The translations under genes and the position numbers were made by a program. This document shows positions 57,651-64,000 of a stretch of 64,000 nt of DNA, in pieces. How positions within the stretch are numbered: the stretch's first letter is position 1; each line of letters begins with the position of its first letter. The notes beneath the pieces were generated by a model. That model made no database searches, was not told where the DNA came from, and saw nothing but the letters and a program-made list of their open reading frames with translations. Source of the stretch: Amycolatopsis nivea (GTDB taxonomy: Bacteria > Actinomycetota > Actinomycetes > Mycobacteriales > Pseudonocardiaceae); the NCBI RefSeq assembly GCF_004522235.1, contig NZ_SDLT01000040.1:1-64000 (forward strand). The letters are read 5' to 3'.

Positions 57651-59825
57651 TCAGCCGGCCGGGGCCGCCGCGGGCGCTCCCGCGGCCACGAACTCGCCCT
57701 TCGCCGGATCGGCCAGGTACACCTGCGCCTCGCCCACGTCGAAGTACAGCCCGGTCAGCGCCAGCTCGCCGCGCGCTTCGGCCTCGGCCACCAGCGGGTA
57801 CTGCCGCAGATGCGTCAGCTGCTGCAGGACGTTGTGCAACGCCAGCCGGTCCGGTTCGCGCTCCGGCCGTTCCCCGTCGAGGGTCACCGCGCCCGCCCGC
57901 TTCCGGCTCGGTTCGGCGTGCACCAGCCAGGACGCGAGCGCCGTGTCCGCGGGCGGACCGCTGGCCAGCGCACCCATCGCACCGCACGAGGAGTGCCCGC
58001 ACACCACGATTTCCCGCACTCCCAGCACCCCGACCGCGAATTCGATCGCCGCATTGGTCGACGGGTCCGCCTGCCCGGGCGGCACCAGGTTGCCGATGTT
58101 GCGGATGGTGAACAGGTCGCCCGGACCGGACGTGGTGATCAGGTTCGGCACGATCCGCGAATCACCGCACGTGATGAACAGCGTGTGCGGCTCTTGCGCG
58201 TGCGCGAGCCCGCTGAGGACGTCCTTGAGCAGCGGCGCGGCCCGGCGCTGGAACTCGGTCGCACCCCGGTGCGTCCGCTGCCCGGGAACCCGCACGTCCG
58301 CGGCCTGCCAAGCCGACCACGGCGCCAGCCACCTCGGCATCGCACCGGCCGCCGCGGTGCGCCGGAGCGTCGGACGCCCTTCTTTGCCCTTCGCGAACCA
58401 CGGATGCCCGATCTCGTCGACGACCACCGTGCCGCCGGTCCGTTCGTGCGCCTGCTGCCAGGCGGAAAGGCTCTCGAACGCCGCGTGGTCGAGGTAATCG
58501 GCGACCAGCTCCAGCGTCACCTTCGAGCCCGCCGGGATCGTGCCGAGCACCTTCGTCAGCCGCGGCACGGACAGGAACGTCAGCACGCCTTCGACAATCA
58601 CGCGCCATTCGCCGCCGTGGTGTTCGGCGTGCACGCCCGACCACACGGTCCGGCGCAGCATCAGCAGGACCGCCAGCACGATCCCGGCGAGCACGCCGGT
58701 CAGCAGGTCGAACACGACCACCCCGGCGACGGTCACCAGGTAGAGCGGCAGATCGCCGTGGCGCAGCACCTGCCGCAGATGACCGGGGTTCACCAGCTTC
58801 GCACCGACGTGCACGAGCAGCCCGGCCAACGCGGCCAGCGGAATGGACTTCAGCACCCCGGCGAGCGCGACCACGAACACCAGCACCCACACGCCGTGCA
58901 GGATCGCCGACGCCCGCGTGCGCGCCCCGGCCGCGACGTTGGTGGAACTGCGCACGATCACGCCGGTGACCGGCAGGCCGCCGAGCGAGCCGGACACCAT
59001 GTTCGCCGCGCCCTGACCGATCAGCTCGCGGTTCAGGTTGGCGCGCGGACCGTTCTGCAGTTTGTCGACCGCGACCGCCGACAGCAGGCTTTCGACGCTG
59101 GCGATCAGCGCGATCGTGATCACCGCGACCGCGACCTGGCCCCATCCGCCGTCCGGCAGTTGCGGCGCGAAGCGGATCTGCAGCAGGTCGCCGGACAGTT
59201 CGACGCGCGGCAGCGTCATCCCGGCGACCAGGGACACCGCCGTCGCGACCGCGATGGCCGCGAGCGGTCCGGGGATTTTCCTTACCGCAGCGGGAAGTTT
59301 GGGCCAGGCCAGCAGGATGGCGAGGGTCAGGATGCCGATCAGGGCGGCGGCGTCGTGGTGCGCGGCGATCTGCGCGGGCAGCTGGGCGATGTTCTCCAGC
59401 GCCGAACTCTGCGCCTTCCCGCCGAACAGCACGTGCAGTTGGCCGAGCACGATCGTGATGCCGATCCCGGCGAGCATCCCGTGCACGATCGCCGGCGAGA
59501 TCGCCAGCGCCGCCCGCGCTACCCGGCTCAGGCCGAACAGGATCTGCAGCGCCCCGGCGAGGACGGTGATCAGGCAGGTGACCGCCCAGCCGAAGGTCGA
59601 GATCGTCTCGGCCATCAGCACGGTCAGCCCGGCGGCGGGCCCGCTGACCTGCAGCGGAGAGCCGCCGAGGGCGCCGGCGACCACGCCGCCCACCACGGCG
59701 GCGATGAGCCCGGCGACGATCGGCGCGCCGGACGCGAGGGCGATCCCGAGCGAAAGCGGGACCGCGACGAGGAAAACCACGAGCGAGGCGGGCACGTCGT
59801 GGCGAAGCACGGCAAGTCGTCTCAT
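57651..59825 (-). CDS. SulP-family anion transporter fused to a beta-carbonic anhydrase
   Basis: 724 residues: about 12 membrane helices (residues 10-400) of the SulP family, including SPAIVHGMLAGIGITIVLGQ and ANMVSGSLGGLPVTGVIVRSS-type motifs; a short STAS-like region (about 405-480); a linker; and a beta-carbonic anhydrase (about 525-700) with zinc ligands in LFITCGDSRIVPN and VVCGHSSCGAMGAL. Together they suggest bicarbonate transport coupled to CO2 hydration on the cytoplasmic side. ATG 59825 is preferred; GTG 59831 is in frame. It sits between bioA and bioD, where carboxylation chemistry in biotin synthesis and its carboxylases gives a functional link (inference). Confidence 0.92.
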   Translation of the reverse strand: MRRLAVLRHDVPASLVVFLVAVPLSLGIALASGAPIVAGLIAAVVGGVVAGALGGSPLQVSGPAAGLTVLMAETISTFGWAVTCLITVLAGALQILFGLSRVARAALAISPAIVHGMLAGIGITIVLGQLHVLFGGKAQSSALENIAQLPAQIAAHHDAAALIGILTLAILLAWPKLPAAVRKIPGPLAAIAVATAVSLVAGMTLPRVELSGDLLQIRFAPQLPDGGWGQVAVAVITIALIASVESLLSAVAVDKLQNGPRANLNRELIGQGAANMVSGSLGGLPVTGVIVRSSTNVAAGARTRASAILHGVWVLVFVVALAGVLKSIPLAALAGLLVHVGAKLVNPGHLRQVLRHGDLPLYLVTVAGVVVFDLLTGVLAGIVLAVLLMLRRTVWSGVHAEHHGGEWRVIVEGVLTFLSVPRLTKVLGTIPAGSKVTLELVADYLDHAAFESLSAWQQAHERTGGTVVVDEIGHPWFAKGKEGRPTLRRTAAAGAMPRWLAPWSAWQAADVRVPGQRTHRGATEFQRRAAPLLKDVLSGLAHAQEPHTLFITCGDSRIVPNLITTSGPGDLFTIRNIGNLVPPGQADPSTNAAIEFAVGVLGVREIVVCGHSSCGAMGALASGPPADTALASWLVHAEPSRKRAGAVTLDGERPEREPDRLALHNVLQQLTHLRQYPLVAEAEARGELALTGLYFDVGEAQVYLADPAKGEFVAAGAPAAAPAG

Positions 59826-59965
59826 GATCACCAGGAAACCGGGATCCCTGTGAAATGTCCGCTATGTACCACTCTATGGAGTGGATCTTTATCGAATTAC
59901 CCACGATCGGGTTGCGCGACCCGGCAAGATCCACTACAGGCAGCCACGCCAAACCCGAAGTAACC
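59826..59965. other. Structured leader of the SulP-carbonic anhydrase gene
   Basis: 140 bp. GTGGATCTT (59881) and AAGATCCAC (59926) form a 9-bp inverted repeat enclosing a CGGGT / ACCCG hairpin, and CCACTC / GAGTGG (59869-59884) makes a second small dyad. Either a terminator for bioA or a leader element. No riboswitch consensus is recognised. Confidence 0.4.
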
Positions 59966-61252
59966 TCAGGCCTTCGCCGCGGCGGCCCGCATCGCCGACG
60001 TGATCACCGCCAGGTCCGCGTCCGTGCTGAGGTACGGCGGCATCGCGTAGATCAGATCCCGGAACGGCCGCAGCCACGCCCCTTCGGCGGTCACCACTTC
60101 CGTCGCGACACCCATGTCCACCTCGTGGTCCAGCTGCAGCACGCCGATCGCGCCCAGCACCCGCACGTCCACGACGTGCGGCAGCTCCCGAGCCGGCTCG
60201 AGCCCTTGGCGCAGCGCGGTTTCGATCCGCTCGACGTCGGCCTGCCATCGGCCTTCGGCCAGCAAACCGAGCGACGCGTTGGCGACCGCGGAAGCCAGCG
60301 GATTCCCCATGAACGTCGGGCCGTGCGCGAGCACCGGAAGCTCGCCGCGCGTGATGCCGTCGGCGATTTCGGGCGTGCACAACGCGGCGGCCATCGTGAG
60401 GTAGCCGCCGGTGAGCGCCTTGCCGACGCACAGCACGTCGGGCGTCACGCCGGCGTGTTCGGCCGCGAAAAGCCTTCCAGTACGGCCGAATCCGGTCGCG
60501 ATCTCGTCGAACACCAGCAATACGTCGTGTTCCCGAGTCAGCTCGCGCAGCGCGCGCAGATAACCGGGATGGTGAAACCGCATGCCGCCCGCGCCCTGCA
60601 CCACCGGTTCCACGATCACCGCGGCCAATTCGTCCGCGTGCTGCTCGAGAGCCTTCGCCAGTTCGTCCACATAGGACTCATCGACCGGCGTGTCGAACCC
60701 GGACGGCGGCGCGGGCACGAAAACCTGTTCCGGCAGTACTCCGCGCCACAGCGAATGCATGCCGCCGTCGGGATCGCAGACGCTCATCGGCGTGAACGTG
60801 TCGCCGTGGTAGCCGCCGCGCCAGGTCAGCAGCCGGTGTTTGCCGGGCAGCCCGCGGGAACGCTGGTACTGCAGGCACATTTTCACCGCGACCTCGACCG
60901 AAACCGAGCCCGAATCGCACAGGAACACGTGCTCGAGCCCGTCCGGGGTCATCGCGACGAGCGTCTTCGCGAGCGTGATCGCCGGTTCGTGGGTGAGCCC
61001 GCCGAACATCACGTGGCTCATCCGCCCGGCCTGCTCGGCCAATGCCGCGTCGAGCACCGGGTTCCGGTAGCCGTGCACCGCCGCCCACCAGGACGACATG
61101 CCGTCGACCAGTTCCCGTCCGTCGGCGAGCTTCAGCCGCACCCCGCTCGCCTCTTCCACGAGCAGGGGCGGCACGCGGCCCGGCATCGGCGCGTAGGGAT
61201 GCCACACGTGGGCGGCGTCGAGGGCGAGGAGGTCGGCAGCACTGGGTTCCAC
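59966..61252 (-). CDS. bioA: Adenosylmethionine--8-amino-7-oxononanoate aminotransferase
   Basis: 428 residues, PLP fold-type I, using S-adenosylmethionine as amino donor to make 7,8-diaminopelargonate. Motifs: HVWHPYAPM near the N terminus, DGMSSWWAAVHGY, GGYHGDTFTPMSV, the LLVFDEIATGFGRTGR cofactor segment and Lys in CVGKALTGGYLTM. The GTG at 61252 lies 6 nt after TAGGGT on the minus strand, suggesting a leaderless message. Confidence 0.97.
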   Translation of the reverse strand: MEPSAADLLALDAAHVWHPYAPMPGRVPPLLVEEASGVRLKLADGRELVDGMSSWWAAVHGYRNPVLDAALAEQAGRMSHVMFGGLTHEPAITLAKTLVAMTPDGLEHVFLCDSGSVSVEVAVKMCLQYQRSRGLPGKHRLLTWRGGYHGDTFTPMSVCDPDGGMHSLWRGVLPEQVFVPAPPSGFDTPVDESYVDELAKALEQHADELAAVIVEPVVQGAGGMRFHHPGYLRALRELTREHDVLLVFDEIATGFGRTGRLFAAEHAGVTPDVLCVGKALTGGYLTMAAALCTPEIADGITRGELPVLAHGPTFMGNPLASAVANASLGLLAEGRWQADVERIETALRQGLEPARELPHVVDVRVLGAIGVLQLDHEVDMGVATEVVTAEGAWLRPFRDLIYAMPPYLSTDADLAVITSAMRAAAAKA

Positions 61253-61297
61253 CCGCCGACCCTAACCGGGCGGCGGGCGGCTCCGCAGTGACAGCCG

Positions 61298-62527
61298 CTA
61301 CGCCCCGTTCAGCCGCACCGGCAGCGACAGCACGCCGTGCACCAGCGAACTCGGCCGGTAGACGATGTTCTCGGCGGGCACGGCCAGGCTCAACTCCGGG
61401 AACCGCGCCAGCAGCGAGCCCAGCGCGATCTGCGCCTCCAGCCGGGCCAGCGGCGCGCCGACGCAGTAGTGGATGCCGTGCCCGAACGCGAGGTGCCCGC
61501 CGGGCGCGCGCGTGACGTCGAGCGTGTCCGGGTCGGGGAACTTCTCCGGGTCGCGGTTGGCCGACAGCAGCGAGATCTGCACGAACTCGTCGCGCGGGAC
61601 GGTGACGCCGCCCGCCTCGATCTCGTCGACCGTGTAGCGCAGGGTCGCGAAGTTGATCGGCCCGTCGTACCGGAGGAACTCCTCGACCGCACCCGGCAGC
61701 AAGCTCGGGTCGGCGCGCAGTTTCTCCGCTTGGTCCGGCGCGCGCAGCAACGCGAACGTGGCGTTGGCGATCAGGTTGACCGTGGTCTCGTGCCCGGCGA
61801 CCAGCAGCAGGAACGCCATCGAGATCAGTTCGTCCTCGTCGAGCGAATCGCCTTCGTCGCTGGCGTGCACGAGGTCCGACAACAGGTCTTCGGCCGGTTC
61901 GGCGCGCTTGCTCTCGACCAGTTGCTGCAGGTAGTCGTGCATGTCGCGCGCCGCCGCGGCCTGTGCCTCGTGGTCCTCGGAGAACGACAGCAGCAGGTGC
62001 GACCAGGCGGTGAACTGGCCGCGGTCCTCGACGCGCACGCCGAGCAATTCGCAGATGACGGTGATCGGCAGCGGCTCGGCGAACGCCTGCACCAGGTCGA
62101 CCTGCTCGTGCCGGGCCATCTCGTCCAGCAGCGTGTCGGCGATCTCCTGGATCCGCGGCCGCAGCCGCGCGACGGTGCGCGCGGTGAACGCCTTGTTCAC
62201 CAGCTTGCGCAGCCGGGTGTGGACCGGCGGATCGCTGTTGAGCATGTGCCGGGTGAGCAGGTTGCCGAACTCCGGCACCTCGACGTCCTGGCCGATCTTC
62301 GCCGCGTACACCCGGTGCACGTCGGCGCTGTCCTTGCTGATCCGGGGATCGTTGAGCAGCTCGCGCGCCTGCTCGTATCCGCCGACCAGATACGACGGGA
62401 TTCCGCGGCGGGCGGTGATCGGGCAAACCGCGCCGGATTCGCGCCGCTGGGCGAGCCATTCGTGCGGGCGCTGCCAGAATTCCGCGTCCGCGTAAGGGAT
62501 TTCCTCGGTGTGTTCGTCGACGCTCAC
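61298..62527 (-). CDS. Cytochrome P450
   Basis: 409 residues, soluble bacterial class (CYP107-like by motif). I-helix oxygen motif AGHETTVN, K-helix EEFLRYDGP in place of ExxR (Glu and Arg kept), and haem-binding FGHGIHYCVGAPLAR with the ligand Cys (about 355). No redoxin partner adjacent. The neighbouring bioA and SRPBCC genes do not indicate its substrate; in M. tuberculosis-like genomes P450s of this family occur alone. Confidence 0.94.
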   Translation of the reverse strand: MSVDEHTEEIPYADAEFWQRPHEWLAQRRESGAVCPITARRGIPSYLVGGYEQARELLNDPRISKDSADVHRVYAAKIGQDVEVPEFGNLLTRHMLNSDPPVHTRLRKLVNKAFTARTVARLRPRIQEIADTLLDEMARHEQVDLVQAFAEPLPITVICELLGVRVEDRGQFTAWSHLLLSFSEDHEAQAAAARDMHDYLQQLVESKRAEPAEDLLSDLVHASDEGDSLDEDELISMAFLLLVAGHETTVNLIANATFALLRAPDQAEKLRADPSLLPGAVEEFLRYDGPINFATLRYTVDEIEAGGVTVPRDEFVQISLLSANRDPEKFPDPDTLDVTRAPGGHLAFGHGIHYCVGAPLARLEAQIALGSLLARFPELSLAVPAENIVYRPSSLVHGVLSLPVRLNGA

Positions 62528-62552
62528 TGCTGGAACCCCCTGGGCAGTTCGG

Positions 62553-62960
62553 TCAGCGTTCGGCCAATGCCGCCTCGACGCGCTCGACCACTTGTTTCCA
62601 ATATGCCCGCTGCTCGGCCTTTTCCGCCACGTCCGCGAGCTGTTCCTGGCGGATCTTCAGCGTGCTGCGCTTGCCGAGATCCGCGACCTCGAGCTCCAGC
62701 AAGGAATCGTGGTCCCAGTCCGTCGGACGCCACGTGAGCCGCAGCCGGTCATCGGAATAGCTGCGGATTTCGCCGGTCGTGCCGTGTTCGGTCTCGTAGC
62801 CCGCCCCGCGTTCGCGAGGCAGGTCGACGCCAGGGCCGAGCCAGATCTCCACCCCGTCCCCCACCAGGAACTCCCACACCCGGCTGCCCGGGTACGGCAT
62901 CGTGCGGGAAACGGCTGTCTCCCAACCACTCCGCCCGGTCTTGCCCTCCTCGTTGGCCAT
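62553..62960 (-). CDS. SRPBCC (AHSA1-like) domain protein
   Basis: 135 residues, START-like fold: TMPYPGSRVWEFLVGDGVEIWLG, then RSYSDDRLRLTWRPTDWDHDSLLEL and a C-terminal helix HxxYWxxxVERVEAAL. A small ligand-binding fold; ligand unknown. ATG 62960, 25 bp before the P450, same strand, so possibly co-transcribed with it. Confidence 0.82.
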   Translation of the reverse strand: MANEEGKTGRSGWETAVSRTMPYPGSRVWEFLVGDGVEIWLGPGVDLPRERGAGYETEHGTTGEIRSYSDDRLRLTWRPTDWDHDSLLELEVADLGKRSTLKIRQEQLADVAEKAEQRAYWKQVVERVEAALAER

Positions 62961-62995
62961 GCCGCCATCATGGCATCGGGGACCGACTGAAACCG

Positions 62996-63628
62996 GTGCG
63001 GGATCATGCGATCGTGCGCTACCGCCCCATCTCCCCCGATGCCCTCGCCGCCGAGCTGACCGAGCGCGTCGACGCGCTCACCCACCGCAGGCGAATCGCC
63101 GTCGCCGTCGACGGAGCGGCCGGAACCGGCCCGCTCGCGGAGGCGTTGACCGACCCGCTGAAGCTGCTCGGCCGGGCCGCGCTGCACGTGCCCGCCCGCG
63201 GTTTTTTGCGACCAGCGTCACTCCGTTTCGAGCACGGGAAACAGAATCCGGACGCACGGTATACCGATTGGCTCGATTTAGGCGGTCTGCGCCGGGAAGT
63301 CCTGGACCCGCTCGCCGACGACGGAAGCGGCGAGGTCCTGCCCGCGCTGTGGGACGCCGAACGCGACCGGGCGACCAGATTGCCGCGCGTCCCGGTCCCG
63401 GACCGAGGCGTCGTCCTGGTCGACGGAGAGTTCTTGCTGGGCGCGGGATTGGCGTTCGATTTCGTGGTGCATTTGTGGCTTTCGCCGGGTGCGCTGCGCC
63501 GCCGCGTGTCCGACGAATGGGCGCTGCCCGCCTACGAACGCTACGAAAACGAAGTCGACCCGAGCGCCCTCGCGGACGTCGTGGTCCGCATGGACGACCC
63601 GCGCCATCCGGCTATTTACGAACCCTGA
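62996..63628 (+). CDS. Uridine kinase-like protein lacking the Walker A lysine
   Basis: 210 residues with the overall order of actinomycete uridine kinase-like proteins: RRRIAVAVDGAAGTGPLAEAL at the P-loop position, GFLRPASLRFEHGK, WDAERDRATRLPRV and VVLVDGEFLLG. The Lys of GxxxxGK is replaced by Pro, so phosphoryl transfer is doubtful. I recall the same change in related actinobacterial proteins, so this may be a family trait. GTG 62996 is used; GTG 63014 would give the typical VRYRPIS start. Divergent from the SRPBCC gene. Confidence 0.78.
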   Translation: MRDHAIVRYRPISPDALAAELTERVDALTHRRRIAVAVDGAAGTGPLAEALTDPLKLLGRAALHVPARGFLRPASLRFEHGKQNPDARYTDWLDLGGLRREVLDPLADDGSGEVLPALWDAERDRATRLPRVPVPDRGVVLVDGEFLLGAGLAFDFVVHLWLSPGALRRRVSDEWALPAYERYENEVDPSALADVVVRMDDPRHPAIYEP

Positions 63629-63635
63629 GCCCGGG

Positions 63636-64000
63636 TCAGCGCACCGCCGCCACCGGATCGCCGTCCAGGAGCGTCGAGAGGCGCTGCGCCATCGTGTCCC
63701 AGCGCCAGCTCTCGGCGACCCACGAACGGCCCGCCTCGCCCATCCTGCGGGCGCGGACCGGGTCGGACAGGAGGGCCGCGAGGGTCTCCGCGAGCTGGCC
63801 CGGGTCGCGGCCGTCGACCACGTGCCCGGTCACCTCGTCCAGCACCGCCTCCGGCGCCCCGCCGGACGTGCCCGCGACCACCGGCAGCCCGGTCGCGGAC
63901 GCCTCCAGGTAGACGATGCCGAGCCCTTCCACGTCGAGCCCCTTGCCGCGCGTGCGGGCGGGCATCGCGAAGACGTCGCCCGCGTTGTAATGCGCGGGCA
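63636..64000 (-). CDS. PimB-like GT4 mannosyltransferase (C-terminal part; continues beyond window)
   Basis: The last 121 residues of a glycosyltransferase of the GT-B type. AHYNAGDVFAMPARTRGKG and then VEGLGIVYLEASATGLPVV with GGAPEAV carry the nucleotide-sugar-binding Glu (EASATG). These match the phosphatidylinositol mannoside mannosyltransferase PimB of mycolate actinomycetes. It would add mannose to a phosphatidylinositol mannoside on the inner membrane face. The N-terminal half lies right of the window. Confidence 0.85.
   Translation of the reverse strand, partial: PAHYNAGDVFAMPARTRGKGLDVEGLGIVYLEASATGLPVVAGTSGGAPEAVLDEVTGHVVDGRDPGQLAETLAALLSDPVRARRMGEAGRSWVAESWRWDTMAQRLSTLLDGDPVAAVR

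Noticed and set aside
56865..59963. Very long open frame on the plus strand across bioD and the SulP gene
   Set aside because: It is antisense to two well-supported genes; composition is typical of high G+C shadow frames (Arg/Asp/Gly/His-rich) with no domain.
1..64000. tRNA, rRNA, known riboswitch, integrase or insertion sequence
   Set aside because: None recognised by eye on either strand; covariance-model scans would be decisive and were not possible.

Overview
The window is very G+C-rich, densely packed actinomycete DNA. Gene content points to Pseudonocardiales, most likely Amycolatopsis or a close relative: a type VII (ESX) secretion locus, a PimB-like mannosyltransferase at the right edge, GTG/TTG starts, ATGA/GTGA gene overlaps and several apparently leaderless starts. 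No rRNA, tRNA, CRISPR array, insertion sequence or prophage was seen. The taxon is an inference from gene content.

Layout. (1) 0-5.2 kb is housekeeping: a small membrane protein, an MBL-fold hydrolase, the hisD-hisC-hisB operon and a nitrilase-family hydrolase. (2) 5.2-10.3 kb is the first type VII block: eccE diverges from an eccB operon that continues, through 4-nt overlaps, into two paralogous orphan LuxR-type response regulators and a TIR-domain protein. (3) 10.3-17.6 kb is a carbohydrate cluster (two xylose-isomerase-like TIM barrels, a GMC/FAD oxidase, a Gfo/Idh/MocA dehydrogenase, a divergent ROK repressor and an MFS transporter), apparently for oxidative glycoside breakdown. (4) 17.6-22.4 kb holds a small repeat-like protein, a decayed MerR gene, a NIPSNAP protein, two regulators and a drug-type MFS pump. 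(5) 22.3-31.8 kb is the second type VII block: eccC diverges from an operon of three WXG/PPE-like substrates, a YbaB-like protein, a possible PsbP/LpqN-like protein and eccD. (6) 31.8-38.3 kb is a polymorphic toxin locus: a 1330-residue secreted protein with ALF repeats, a Hint domain and a colicin D-like nuclease end, its overlapping immunity gene, a frameshifted copy of that gene and three small unknown genes. (7) 38.6-44.9 kb has secreted proteins (including a trypsin-fold protein that has lost its catalytic residues beside an intact trypsin), an AMP-forming ligase and a membrane protein. (8) 45-50.4 kb is the third type VII block: an esx pair, two more WXG-type proteins, a WXG/DUF1023 hydrolase, a small protein and a mycosin that lacks the catalytic Asp and His. 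(9) 50.4-64 kb is metabolism: nadA-nadB-nadC with divergent nrtR, a Lon-substrate-domain protein, a palindrome-filled 0.5-kb gap, bioD and bioA flanking a SulP-carbonic anhydrase fusion, a P450, and the start of a PimB-like gene.

How they fit together. EccB, EccC, EccD, EccE, MycP and several WXG100 substrates are all present but spread over three islands. A related 15-bp motif lies upstream of each island's promoter. The two response regulators in the eccB operon are natural candidates to bind it, and the TIR protein is translated from the same message. This pairing of type VII secretion, orphan regulators and a TIR effector, with a pseudo-mycosin, is the most unusual arrangement in the window. 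A family of 47-bp near-perfect palindromes marks gene ends in three places.
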